Positions 8,707 through 17,222 of a DNA stretch of 64,000 nucleotides are shown piece by piece. The notes beneath the pieces were generated by a model. That model was given only the letters and a program-made list of their open reading frames with translations. It made no database searches and was not told where the DNA came from. Made by a program: the position numbers and the translations under genes. The DNA lies in NCBI RefSeq assembly GCF_042662685.1, contig NZ_JBHSYO010000004.1:372001-436000 (forward strand), read 5' to 3'. Source of the stretch: Pseudobowmanella zhangzhouensis. Its GTDB lineage: Bacteria > Pseudomonadota > Gammaproteobacteria > Enterobacterales > Alteromonadaceae. The number at the start of each line of letters is the position of its first letter. Positions within the stretch are counted from its first letter, which is position 1.

Positions 8707-8735
8707 ACTATATCAATCCCCATGCACTTTGCCAA
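8707..8735 (-). promoter_or_regulatory. Sigma-70 promoter for thrS operon
   Basis: On the minus strand TTGGCA (8735-8730) and TATAGT (8712-8707) are separated by exactly 17 bases. Transcription would begin near 8700, just before the leader hairpins. Confidence 0.7.
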
Positions 8736-8787
8736 CGACAACCCGCTATGCTGACTATACTTTGCGTCGACATTTTGCGGGGTGCTT

Positions 8788-9633
8788 ATGTGGCAGTCGA
8801 TTTATCAGCAATTAAATGACGTGTTGGGAAAAGAACAGGCCTGGTCAGCCCCACAACCGGTTGGCGGTTCGCAGCAGCATTTCCATTTAAGTGGCAACGC
8901 GCATCACCTGTTTATAAAACTGGCATCACGTAAAGAGCGCGATCGCCTCGAAGCTGAATATCGCGCCCTGCAAATACTCAATACCACCCCTTGCCCTCAA
9001 TCTCCGCAGCCACTAATGGTCGGCAGCAGTGGTAAACGTAGTTTCATCGCCATGCAGTATATCGATTTGGTTCATCATGGTGACTGGGCGCAACTGGGCG
9101 CTGCGATCGCAAAGTTTCATGCCAGTCAGGCGCAACGGCAATACGGCTGGCAGGAGGACAATTTTATCGGCCCTACCCCACAAAAAAACGCCTGGCATAA
9201 CAACTGGGCGATGTTTTTCGCTGAACAACGGGTTGGCTTTATGCTGCAACTACTTAAAGAGCGCGGCGTTGAATTTGCAGATATTCAGACTGTGGTGAGC
9301 AACGTACACAAGTTATTGTCTGGCCATCAGCCTGCGGCCAGCCCATTGCATGGCGATTTATGGTCTGGCAACGTGGGATTTTATCAACAGCAGGCATTTT
9401 GGTTTGATCCTGCGTTTTATTTTGGCGATCGTGAAACCGATATCGCCATGGCTGAATTATTTGGCGGCTTTCCCCCGGCGTTTTTTTCGGGATACAACCA
9501 ACAGTGGCCTTTGACCGAAAGTTACCAATGGCGCAAGCCGGTTTATCAGTTATATCACCTGCTAAATCATTGTCTGCTGTTTGGTGACAGCTATCACAGC
9601 GCAACAACCCTGATTATTGATAATCTGCAGTAG
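8788..9633 (+). CDS. Fructosamine kinase family protein
   Basis: The 281-residue product belongs to the fructosamine-3-kinase/aminoglycoside-phosphotransferase-like fold. Visible elements are the N-lobe phosphate-binding segment (GGSQQHFHL), the Lys of FIKLASR, the catalytic loop LHGDLWSGNVGF (about residues 190-200) and the metal-binding WFDPAFYFGDRETD, all family signatures. Members phosphorylate ketosamines on glycated proteins or small molecules, which makes the adduct unstable; the physiological bacterial substrate is generally unclear. The ATG at 8788 is preferred (GGGG six bases upstream) over a GTG at 8782. It is divergent from thrS. Confidence 0.9.
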   Translation: MWQSIYQQLNDVLGKEQAWSAPQPVGGSQQHFHLSGNAHHLFIKLASRKERDRLEAEYRALQILNTTPCPQSPQPLMVGSSGKRSFIAMQYIDLVHHGDWAQLGAAIAKFHASQAQRQYGWQEDNFIGPTPQKNAWHNNWAMFFAEQRVGFMLQLLKERGVEFADIQTVVSNVHKLLSGHQPAASPLHGDLWSGNVGFYQQQAFWFDPAFYFGDRETDIAMAELFGGFPPAFFSGYNQQWPLTESYQWRKPVYQLYHLLNHCLLFGDSYHSATTLIIDNLQ

Positions 9634-9645
9634 TCCGAATTCCCC

Positions 9646-9658
9646 TGTACTGAGTACA
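9646..9658. promoter_or_regulatory. TGTACTGAGTACA palindrome before the pteridine reductase gene
   Basis: A perfect 13-bp palindrome lies 49 bases before the folM-like start, and further GTAC-containing half-sites (GGTACA, AGTACA) follow within 35 bases. The cluster suggests an operator for a dimeric regulator. The regulator is not identifiable from this window. Confidence 0.45.
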
Positions 9659-9706
9659 AAGGTACACTTAGTGCAACCAGTACAAATAGTTCAGATACAA
9701 ATCAAC

Positions 9707-10444
9707 ATGTTAGATATCACCAACAAGGTATTTTTACTCACCGGTTCGGCAAAACGCTTAGGCAAAGCCAGCGCACAATTGCTGCACAGCCAGGGAGCGC
9801 GGGTAATCATTCATTGCAACCAGTCCCGTCAGGCGGCCGATGAATTAGCCCAGCAACTTAACAACCAGCGTGCCGACTCCGCCAAAGTGGTGCAGGCGGA
9901 TATCACAGAGATCGCCAATATCGACGCTCTCGCCCACAGTGCACTGGATTGTTTTGGTCAACTTGATGGGCTTATCAACAACGCATCAACCTTTTACGCC
10001 AAGCCTTTCGGTGACTATGACAATAGTGACTGGCAATCGCTGGTCGGCAGCAATATGCAGGGACCCTTCCTGCTTAGTCAGGCGCTGGCCAACGAACTCA
10101 AAGCCAGACAAGGGGTGATCATCAATATGATTGACATCCATGCAGAACGCCCACTTAAAGGCCATACTCTGTATTGTATGGCCAAAGCGGCGCTGGCAAT
10201 GATGACCAAATCGCTGGTTTTAGAGTTAGCGCCCCATGTGCGGGTTAATGGGATTGCCCCCGGTGCAATTCTGTGGCCGGAACAAGGCATGGAAATTGAG
10301 GTCAAACAACAGGTAATGGCCAGCATTCCATTGCAACGGCTCGGAAACGAACAGGATATTGCCGATGCGGTGAGCTTTCTGGTCAGGGCGGCTTACGTAA
10401 ACGGTCAGATATTGGCGGTGGATGGAGGCCGATCACTTAATTAA
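9707..10444 (+). CDS. folM: Pteridine reductase / FolM-like short-chain dehydrogenase
   Basis: The 245-residue product is a classical short-chain dehydrogenase. The cofactor motif is TGSAKRLG (residues 13-20), the TGxxxRxG form typical of NADPH-dependent pteridine reductases rather than the usual TGxxxGIG. NNAS is at about 90, and the active-site Tyr and Lys are in YCMAK (about 160). The expected reaction is reduction of dihydropteridines (dihydrobiopterin, dihydromonapterin, dihydrofolate). I use the ATG at 9707, where homology-like sequence begins; the longer frame from 9617 overlaps the previous gene. The palindromic cluster just upstream suggests its own control. Confidence 0.85.
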   Translation: MLDITNKVFLLTGSAKRLGKASAQLLHSQGARVIIHCNQSRQAADELAQQLNNQRADSAKVVQADITEIANIDALAHSALDCFGQLDGLINNASTFYAKPFGDYDNSDWQSLVGSNMQGPFLLSQALANELKARQGVIINMIDIHAERPLKGHTLYCMAKAALAMMTKSLVLELAPHVRVNGIAPGAILWPEQGMEIEVKQQVMASIPLQRLGNEQDIADAVSFLVRAAYVNGQILAVDGGRSLN

Positions 10445-10456
10445 GAGGAGTTTAAG

Positions 10457-10657
10457 ATGTCACTTCCCTCTAAGACCATTGAATGCCCTAACTGTGGCCA
10501 CCATATGCATGTGGAATTTGATACCAGTAACGGTGACCAGGATTACATTGAAGATTGCAGTAACTGCTGCAATCCCATCCATCTGACCCTGCATATCGAC
10601 GATCAACATGGCAAAATCCAGTTAATGGTGAGTTCTGACGACGAACAGATTTATTAA
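10457..10657 (+). CDS. CPXCG motif-containing cysteine-rich protein
   Basis: This 66-residue protein has two Cys pairs (CPNCG at residues 10-14 and CSNCC around 34-38), forming a small zinc-ribbon, and an acidic C-terminal half. It matches the CPXCG cysteine-rich family, a widespread proteobacterial protein of unknown function. The start has AAGAGGAG nine bases upstream. It follows the pteridine reductase by 12 bases, so the two are likely co-transcribed. Confidence 0.85.
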   Translation: MSLPSKTIECPNCGHHMHVEFDTSNGDQDYIEDCSNCCNPIHLTLHIDDQHGKIQLMVSSDDEQIY

Positions 10658-10682
10658 TCCCAAAGTAGCGCTTACCAGGTTA

Positions 10683-11672
10683 TTGCGCGGTCTGGGCAGA
10701 TCGCTTGCGCTGCTTTGTTTAGTTGGATTAGTCGCCTGTCGGCCGGCCGGGTTGTCAGAACGCCTGATAGACTATGCCAACAGACTCGCAACAACACAGG
10801 ATGTTCAGCCACCCGGCATTTCACCGCCCAGGCTGACGTTGTCCACCCTACCCGTGATAGCTGAAGCAGACGCGCTGCAAATCACCCTGTCTGACTTTCA
10901 TCAACTCAAGGGCTGCGCCGCGCAGAGCCTGATAGCCGAGCGCAATACCACCTTGGGAAAATTGCAGGCTCCATCGCAACGCTTTCTTTACCAGCGAGCC
11001 TTGCTGGAAGCATTAGGTACCTGCCAAACAAGTAATTCCGACGACACCTTGGTAAAAAAGCTCGCCGGCTGGCAACAGGATCTGCAGGCTCGCCAGCCCT
11101 ATTCAATTGCACGCCTAGTTGATCAAAGCCGCGAAATCACCAATAGCCTGACGAACAGCGGTCAGGGTATCGTCAGCGAGGAAAGTTATTCAGCTTCATT
11201 AGCGGCCTTTTCTTATCTGGCCAGGGTCGTCACTCAACAGGTTAAAGCAGATAGCAAAACGCTGGAGACGCATTTACAGCAGATTGACCGGCAACGTTTG
11301 CCAAAACGGCTTTACAACCAATTCAAAATGCAGGCTCATTACCTTAATGCGCTGAATGATTGGCAAAACAATCTGACATTTACTTGCCCAAACGGACGTG
11401 CAGGCAAATCGGTGGAATACGCTGTAAACGTATTTAATCGCTATTTTATTCAGGGTATTCAGGCAGACGCCGGTCAGGCCAACCAACTCTATTACACGCT
11501 GATGCCCACATTAGAAACGCTTAAGTCGGTTGAGCTGGTGTCGCCAGAGTTTCGCACCAATATTGACGCGATTACGCTGGCTTTTAACGCCAGCCAACAG
11601 GCGATTAGGGAGCACGTCACCTTTTGGCAGGATGTCTATCGCCGCTGCGAAATTAAACCCGGCAAGCGCTGA
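10683..11672 (+). CDS. DUF3080 family lipoprotein
   Basis: The 329-residue product starts at a TTG (10683); no ATG precedes the conserved N-terminus. It has a lipoprotein signal peptide with lipobox LVAC (residues 16-19), so it should be exported and lipid-anchored. The mature part is helical, with the family-like segments LSDFHQLKGCAAQSLIAERN and ALGTCQ, and the C-terminal YRRCEIKPGKR. I recognise it as DUF3080, a family of unknown function found mainly in marine gammaproteobacteria. It follows the CPXCG gene by 25 bases. Confidence 0.8.
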   Translation: MRGLGRSLALLCLVGLVACRPAGLSERLIDYANRLATTQDVQPPGISPPRLTLSTLPVIAEADALQITLSDFHQLKGCAAQSLIAERNTTLGKLQAPSQRFLYQRALLEALGTCQTSNSDDTLVKKLAGWQQDLQARQPYSIARLVDQSREITNSLTNSGQGIVSEESYSASLAAFSYLARVVTQQVKADSKTLETHLQQIDRQRLPKRLYNQFKMQAHYLNALNDWQNNLTFTCPNGRAGKSVEYAVNVFNRYFIQGIQADAGQANQLYYTLMPTLETLKSVELVSPEFRTNIDAITLAFNASQQAIREHVTFWQDVYRRCEIKPGKR

Positions 11673-11717
11673 ACGTTCAGAAAACAAGCAAACGGCGTGA
11701 AACTAAGGAAAAAGCAC

Positions 11718-11746
11718 TTGCACCGGCCAAACGGCATCGCTAATAT
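11718..11746 (+). promoter_or_regulatory. Promoter of tRNA-Val
   Basis: TTGCAC (11718-11723) and TAATAT (11741-11746) are separated by 17 bases and followed by a GC-rich discriminator (ACGCCCCG), as in stringently controlled stable-RNA promoters. Confidence 0.75.
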
Positions 11747-11782
11747 ACGCCCCGCTTACCGCTTCGGTAATTCCAATACAGT

Positions 11783-11859
11783 GCGTCCGTAGCTCAGTTG
11801 GTTAGAGCACCACCTTGACATGGTGGGGGTCGGTAGTTCGAGTCTACTCGGACGCACCA
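11783..11859 (+). tRNA. tRNA-Val (GAC)
   Basis: The cloverleaf is complete: acceptor GCGTCCG/CGGACGC, D-arm GCTC...GAGC, anticodon stem CCACC/GGTGG with loop TTGACAT (anticodon GAC), T-arm with TTCGAGT, and an encoded CCA end. It marks the left border of the accessory DNA. I looked for a copy of its 3' end to the right and found none, so use as an attachment site is plausible but not shown. Confidence 0.97.
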
Positions 11860-12103
11860 ATTTCCTTATATAAATCAATATCTTATACAACGATCTGGTG
11901 CCCATTACGGTGGGGGTCAAACGATCTGCTGTCCCGGTGCCCAAACGGTGCCCAACGCCCTTTTCCGCACTTGCCGATTTCGGCCAAAAACTGACCCCCA
12001 GCCAGATGGGCACATAATGTTATTGTAAGAAAATTTCAATTTTTTGGGCGATTGGATCTTTGGCGAGATTTAATTCGGTTTTGAATATAAGTTTTCTGGT
12101 AAC

Positions 12104-12130
12104 AAAAAAGGGACTCTCGTCCCCTTTTTA
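12104..12130. terminator. Terminator downstream of the sigma-like gene
   Basis: GGGAC-TCTC-GTCCC is flanked by an A-run on the left and a T-run on the right. It would end the minus-strand transcript of the gene at 12163-12579 and could also stop transcription arriving from tRNA-Val. Confidence 0.75.
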
Positions 12131-12162
12131 AAATTTTTAACGGTTAAACTCGCCATGCAGGC

Positions 12163-12579
12163 CTAGTCATCATCGATAACACTTTTTAATTTCGCTATCA
12201 GTGATTTGAATTTCCGGCATTTGGTTGTCGTGCTCATATCTTTAACATGGGCGCTGGGTGCAATCCCCAAACAGGCTTCTAATATCTCGATAGAACGTTC
12301 ATCGAGTTTTTCAACGCAGCGCTCCAACGCAAATCTCGTCAGAAAGCTTCCGGTTTCTGGTTCAAGGTGGACGGGCAGCTCATCATGATCACAATAAGCA
12401 AATTCGTCTTTCATAAAGTCGGCCATGCGCCATCGTATTCGATTACTCGCGTAGCTAAAAAACTGAACCCCGAGTGTGTGACCATATGTTTTGGCACTGT
12501 CTATTAGAGCGATTCTGGCGATCTGCATCAGATCGTCGAAATAATTAGGATAAGTGCAAAATCCGTGAACAATCAGCAC
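12163..12579 (-). CDS. Sigma-70-like small protein, possibly truncated
   Basis: The 138-residue product contains a segment strongly resembling sigma-70 region 2: DDLMQIARIALIDSAKTYG followed by FFSYASNRIRWRMADFM (residues about 15-58), like the core-binding and -10-recognition helices. The C-terminal part (LDERSIEILEACLGI) could be a degenerate region 4. The only start is a GTG immediately after an in-frame stop, with no clear ribosome binding site, so the gene may be 5'-truncated. It could be a small alternative sigma factor, an anti-phage or island regulator, or a relic. It sits next to tRNA-Val and is transcribed away from the Qat operon. Confidence 0.5.
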   Translation of the reverse strand: MLIVHGFCTYPNYFDDLMQIARIALIDSAKTYGHTLGVQFFSYASNRIRWRMADFMKDEFAYCDHDELPVHLEPETGSFLTRFALERCVEKLDERSIEILEACLGIAPSAHVKDMSTTTKCRKFKSLIAKLKSVIDDD

Positions 12580-13244
12580 TTATTCCAGGTCTGTCCAGCA
12601 ACTGATCCAATCATAACTGGCAGTGACGTCCAAGCAGATTCAGCATCGACAAATACCTTAATTTGTAGGTCGTGAAATTATCAGGTAATAGATTAGAGAA
12701 ACAAGGTTACTTTAACCCTCTGTGTGGAGGTGAGTACTTTTGTTAACATCATTCGTTGGACGGTACTTATTTAAGTCTAATGTGGATGTTCCGGACAAAT
12801 TTTGAACGCAACAAAAGGATTAGAAATCACTAGAGACTGCGTAGTCGATTCACGTCGGCTAAGCTATTGTCATCAAAAAATGGCTAGTTTTGATGAGAAT
12901 ACACATCTTATTTCAATCATCGAGTACTCTGCCGTTCGCACCTTAAGTCAAAGGGCCTCTTAAAATGTTCTAGTTGGCAAGCGGCTGACGCCTGTCCGGG
13001 GGGTAACAAAAAATGAATCAAAAAGCAGAGAAAATACACTGCTAAACGCGGTAGTAAAGTTATGGATCTCATTTCAGGCCAGATGTACTATGAATCATTA
13101 ACTTAATGATTCATATATTAAAAATTGTGCCCAAAAACTTATGAGTGTTCTGCGCTAGCAAAGATGTCATTAAACGCAATGCGTTTATTGAAATAAAAAT
13201 ACATAACAAGCTTAGCGTGGGGCACGCTAAATAGGGATATAGCA
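12580..13244. other. 665-bp gap upstream of Qat, with a 23-bp palindrome
   Basis: No convincing gene is seen. A minus-strand frame of about 34 codons (containing VFVDAESAWTSLPVMIGS) ends at the GTG of the sigma-like gene and may be a protein remnant. At 13091-13113 an 11-bp arm (TGAATCATTAA) is repeated inverted around one base, making a perfect palindrome 131 bases before qatA. The region should hold the qat promoter, but I could not pick out confident -35 and -10 boxes. Confidence 0.5.
13091..13113. promoter_or_regulatory. Perfect 23-bp palindrome upstream of qatA
   Basis: TGAATCATTAA-C-TTAATGATTCA is a perfect inverted repeat with one central base. It is AT-rich and not followed by a T-run in the plus direction, so a dimeric regulator binding site is more likely than a terminator. 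Confidence 0.5.
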
Positions 13245-15005
13245 ATGTGGTCCGATAAAGAATCAAAAATCGATTTTCTGAACTTCAATGAAACTGCCGA
13301 ATCAATCAAAGACCTGATCACTGAAAAAAATCTTATGCCAATAAGTGTTGGTGTGTTTGGTGATTGGGGGGCAGGTAAATCAACAATTCTGGAACTGACA
13401 AAGTCTGCCCTTGCAGATGACGAGGAAGATTATATCCAAGTCAGTTTCGATGCATGGATGTTCCAAGGTTACGACGATGCCAAAGCAGCATTATTAGAGA
13501 CAATCGCTACAACGCTCGTCAAACGAGCCGAGGCTGATAAAAGCTTAAGCGCGAAGGCCAAAGACTTTGCTAGCCGAGTTAACAAGATCAGACTTATGGG
13601 ACTTTTAATGGATGCAGGAGGCCTCATAGCAGGGGTTCCGACATTTGGCGGGTTCCAAAAGCTTTTTGGAATGTTCAGTGGCGGAGAAAATGGTGAGTAT
13701 GATTTCGAAGATGTTAAGAATGGAGTTGAAGGCGCGGGAGAGGTGGCCAACAAAAACAAAGACCTTTTGAGCGAAAAAAAGGATTTCTCTCCACCTAAAG
13801 AAATCAAGGAATTCAGAAAAGCGTACTCTGATCTTCTTGCTGAATTTGGTAAGCCCTTGATTGTCTACGTTGATAATTTAGACCGTTGCTCGCCCTATAA
13901 CGCTATTTCAACGCTAGAAGCTATTCGCCTTTTCTTATTTCTACCCAACACGGCATTTGTCATTGCAGCCGATGAAGACATGATCCGACTAGCTGTCGGT
14001 GAGTACCACAAAGGTTCCTCTCAGAGACACCAAACAGATTATTTGGACAAACTGATTCAAATTCCTATACATGTGCCGCGTCCCGGCACTTTAGAAATAA
14101 GAGCCTATCTGATAATGCTGGTTGCGCTTGATCACGGTGTCACGGGGAAACCGCTTGAGGCACTACGACATCAACTTGAACTCAATCTCAAGATGTCTTG
14201 GAAAGAAGATGCAGTCGCTATTGATGACTTGCTCGAAGGTAAAGAACTTCAGGACGTTTCTGAACTGAGGAGTAAGTTCGTTGTTGCAGAACAACTTGCG
14301 CCTCTGCTAGCTGAATCATCCAACATTAATGGCAACCCGCGAATAGTAAAACGTCTCCTTAACCAAGTAAGAATACGAAGAAAAACAGCTCTTCGACGCG
14401 GTATGCAGTTAGATGAAAAAACCATAACTAAGCTGGTAATCTTTGAGCGTTGCCTTGGAACAAGAGCTACTAATAAATTCTACCAAATGATTGATTCCGA
14501 AGATGGAAAACCGAAGATTTTGGCTGAACTTGAGGCGGACGGGGCTAACATCGACGAGATCGCTCTACCTGAAGAGTGGAAGGCCGAGAAAAACTTTCTG
14601 GCTAAATGGTCAAGATTAACGCCTAAATTTTCTGAAGTTGATTTAACCCCAGCCCTCTATCTGAGTAAAGAAAATGTGCCTATGGGAGCATTTGGAACAG
14701 TGATGTCAGGAGCAGCCCAAAAACTTGTTATGGCATTGTTGAAGCAAAGCCAACGAATAAGTATAGCAAGCAGTAAAGCAATTGAAGATACTCCACCTGA
14801 TGATTACATGCCAGCAATGGATGCTTTGCTTGAAAAACTGAGACCTATAGGTGATTGGAGTAAGTGCCCCGATGGGATTTTTGGGGCAAGATTGCTCGCT
14901 GAAAAAGACGTTAGGTGCAAGGCTACATTTTTGGATTTTATGAAGCAACTACCGCCTGCACGTTGGATGACTCCAATCATCGAAGAGCTAGAAGGAGCTA
15001 AATAA
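13245..15005 (+). CDS. qatA: QatA, KAP-family P-loop ATPase of anti-phage system
   Basis: The 586-residue product is a KAP NTPase. The Walker A motif is GDWGAGKST (about residues 39-47); the Walker B-like strand is LIVYVDNLDRCSP (about 205), followed by TLEAIRLFLFLPNTAFVIAADEDM, typical of KAP proteins. An insert with a hydrophobic stretch (LMGLLMDAGGLIAGVPTFGGF, about 120-140) may contact membrane or partners. In the QatABCD defence system QatA is the ATPase; the molecular mechanism against phage is not settled. The ATG has AGGGA upstream. It is coupled to qatB by a TAATG overlap. Confidence 0.93.
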   Translation: MWSDKESKIDFLNFNETAESIKDLITEKNLMPISVGVFGDWGAGKSTILELTKSALADDEEDYIQVSFDAWMFQGYDDAKAALLETIATTLVKRAEADKSLSAKAKDFASRVNKIRLMGLLMDAGGLIAGVPTFGGFQKLFGMFSGGENGEYDFEDVKNGVEGAGEVANKNKDLLSEKKDFSPPKEIKEFRKAYSDLLAEFGKPLIVYVDNLDRCSPYNAISTLEAIRLFLFLPNTAFVIAADEDMIRLAVGEYHKGSSQRHQTDYLDKLIQIPIHVPRPGTLEIRAYLIMLVALDHGVTGKPLEALRHQLELNLKMSWKEDAVAIDDLLEGKELQDVSELRSKFVVAEQLAPLLAESSNINGNPRIVKRLLNQVRIRRKTALRRGMQLDEKTITKLVIFERCLGTRATNKFYQMIDSEDGKPKILAELEADGANIDEIALPEEWKAEKNFLAKWSRLTPKFSEVDLTPALYLSKENVPMGAFGTVMSGAAQKLVMALLKQSQRISIASSKAIEDTPPDDYMPAMDALLEKLRPIGDWSKCPDGIFGARLLAEKDVRCKATFLDFMKQLPPARWMTPIIEELEGAK

Positions 15006-15895
15006 TGGGAACATCAGCATCATCGAGAGGACCAAAAGATAAAAATCCCCTTGTGCCGCCGTGGGCTGAAGGTGGAGATGGACTATCAATCGGTCCAGAT
15101 TCTAACTCAGATGGAGACTTAGGTCTCGGAGATGGCGGAGGAGAGCAAGACAACGATGACAAAGATAATAGCCAAGAAGTTGATAACGATAAGGTACAAC
15201 AGGAGATTGGTCCTCCAGATCATGCGCAACCGCCCCCAAGTAGATTCAAAAGTGCAAGACAAGCTTTTGGCAAGTATGCAGGTACTGGAGGCACAACCTC
15301 AGATCTGAGGCGCTCATTAAAGAACTACGCTAAAAAATCCTCCGGTGGCGGGAAAGGTACAAGCCGACGGTTAGCCAGTGGTATAACCGCAGGTTCAGGT
15401 TTGGTAGGAATGATGCGCGGTGGCAGTGTTACCGTGGGTGATCAAACCCTATCTCTTAATGACCTTCGTGGCCTTTCTACTGATCAAGCGATTGATCGCA
15501 TTGCCTCTCACCTAGCGCCAGACAACTCTGATTCAGATTCGGTGCGCATTGCGCTGAATTACGCTTTGGAAGAAGCTCTTCCTGATACGCAAGACTTCGA
15601 CCCTGCAAGTTTTACGGATGAGGTAATTCAAGACGCAATTTCTTGCTATTTAACCGACCTAATTTTTCAGGATGTTGTTACAGGAATGGGTGAAGCTTGG
15701 TTTAAAGCAGAGTTAGCGACAAAGCATCACAAAATGGAAAGCGAACTGAGGGAGCTTATAAAAGTGATAACGCAGCAAGAAATGGACAAAGCGACAAACG
15801 GCAATCCCAGTGATATCACCAAGAACAATATTAAGAAAATTCAGATTGAGGCAATATCAAAGACTGTAGAGTATTGGGAGAAATTCAATGACTGA
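15005..15895 (+). CDS. qatB: QatB
   Basis: The 296-residue product begins MGTSASSRGPKDKNPLVPPW, the start style of QatB proteins, followed by a long acidic, Gly/Asp/Asn-rich disordered stretch (about residues 25-75). The C-terminal two thirds are structured and helical (LNDLRGLSTDQAIDRIASHL, MGEAWFKAELATKHHKMES). Its role in the Qat system is unknown. It overlaps qatA by one base and qatC by eight, so the four genes must be made together. Confidence 0.88.
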   Translation: MGTSASSRGPKDKNPLVPPWAEGGDGLSIGPDSNSDGDLGLGDGGGEQDNDDKDNSQEVDNDKVQQEIGPPDHAQPPPSRFKSARQAFGKYAGTGGTTSDLRRSLKNYAKKSSGGGKGTSRRLASGITAGSGLVGMMRGGSVTVGDQTLSLNDLRGLSTDQAIDRIASHLAPDNSDSDSVRIALNYALEEALPDTQDFDPASFTDEVIQDAISCYLTDLIFQDVVTGMGEAWFKAELATKHHKMESELRELIKVITQQEMDKATNGNPSDITKNNIKKIQIEAISKTVEYWEKFND

Positions 15896-17222
15896 TTTTT
15901 ACTTCCATCACGACCCCAATAAGCTTCCTGACTACTCTGACGAATGCCATCCGGTACAAATTTTTGATAGCCATCCGCTAAATAAGTATAAATGCAGTCA
16001 CGCATCGAAAGAATTGCTCACCAAGATTAGAAAGCTTGGAGTTGCAGTGAATCCCGATGCGCTTGATTTGGTAACTATCGCAACAGCGGTGACTTCGGCG
16101 GAGACATTTGAGCCAAGAGAGAATGCGCCAAATTCTTGGTCCAGAATCTTGAACCTCCACATACCTGTCTTGGCTCCAGATAAGTGGAAAGCAGTAGCCA
16201 CAAGACTTGAATCACTGTTAGGTTTCTTAACGGGCGATCAATGGAAATTAACTTTTAGCAAGTCTGACTTAACTCTACCCAAGCCAATAAATAGCAAACA
16301 GTCCAAACTTACTACGGAATCACTGAAAGGATTGAATGCGGTCTGTCTGTTCTCTGGAGGATTGGACAGTGCTGTTGGGGCAATCGATATTCTCAACGGG
16401 CAATCTGATGTGAGGCCAATGCTCGTGAGCCACGCTTACAGAGCTGATGGAGCCAAACAGCAAGACATTAAAAAACTTCTAAAGAAACCCTATGGTGAAT
16501 TGTCTTACTCAATAGCCCCACAACTATCCAGTCAGGCCAATCATGCAAACGATACCAGCATGAGAGGAAGGAGCTTTAATTTTTTGGCGATGGCTGTATT
16601 GGGGATTGCGGCACTTAGAGGCGCAAATAATGATAATACTATTTCCCGGATTATTGTGCCTGAAAATGGATACATATCGATTAACCCGCCGTTAACTAGA
16701 AGGCGCATTGGTAGCCATAGCACCCGGACAACTCATCCGAACTTCCTCTCTCAACTAGAGGGATTGCTCAATGATGTTGGATTTAATATCCATTTCGTGA
16801 ACCCATATCAGTTTAAAACCAAAGGCGAGATGCTAGCTGAGTGTGTCGATCAAGACGCTGTAAAACAAGCGATACCTTTGAGTGTATCTTGCAGTCACTG
16901 GCATCGAGAACATATACAATGTGGCTATTGTCTTCCATGCTTAATCCGACGAGCTTCAGTGTTTCATGCAGGCTTTGAAAAAGATGCTGCCTATGCTGTT
17001 CCTCGACTTAAAAGCATTCTGAAAGAATACGAAAAAAGAGACGACGTCCACGCGGTACAAACTGCAATACTTAGATTAAAGAAAAGTCCAGATTACATGG
17101 CTTGGTTGCGTCAGTCTGGTCCCTTGCCACAAAATAAAGAGACACGTGTAAAATTGGAGTCTACGGTGAAAAGAGGCTTGGCCGAAGTTGAAGCATTTTT
17201 GAAATCGGTCGGCCTTGCATGA
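15888..17222 (+). CDS. qatC: QatC, QueC-like PP-loop ATPase
   Basis: The 444-residue product has a PP-loop nucleotide-binding motif FSGGLDSAVGA (about residues 157-167) and a C-terminal Zn-binding cluster CSHWHREHIQCGYCLPC (about 343-359), both features of QueC, the 7-cyano-7-deazaguanine synthase. About 150 extra N-terminal residues separate it from housekeeping QueC. No other queuosine gene is nearby, and position three of a qat operon identifies it as QatC. Whether it modifies DNA, RNA, protein or a small molecule is not visible from sequence. It overlaps qatD by four bases. Confidence 0.93.
   Translation: MTDFYFHHDPNKLPDYSDECHPVQIFDSHPLNKYKCSHASKELLTKIRKLGVAVNPDALDLVTIATAVTSAETFEPRENAPNSWSRILNLHIPVLAPDKWKAVATRLESLLGFLTGDQWKLTFSKSDLTLPKPINSKQSKLTTESLKGLNAVCLFSGGLDSAVGAIDILNGQSDVRPMLVSHAYRADGAKQQDIKKLLKKPYGELSYSIAPQLSSQANHANDTSMRGRSFNFLAMAVLGIAALRGANNDNTISRIIVPENGYISINPPLTRRRIGSHSTRTTHPNFLSQLEGLLNDVGFNIHFVNPYQFKTKGEMLAECVDQDAVKQAIPLSVSCSHWHREHIQCGYCLPCLIRRASVFHAGFEKDAAYAVPRLKSILKEYEKRDDVHAVQTAILRLKKSPDYMAWLRQSGPLPQNKETRVKLESTVKRGLAEVEAFLKSVGLA

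Noticed and set aside
11756..12013. 85-aa minus-strand frame over tRNA-Val.
   Set aside because: It reads through the tRNA gene on the opposite strand, giving the familiar VRPSRLELPTPT artefact; no ribosome site or family.
15888..17222. Housekeeping queC for queuosine synthesis.
   Set aside because: There is an extra 150-residue N-terminal region, no queD, queE or queF nearby, and the gene is embedded between qatB and qatD with overlaps.
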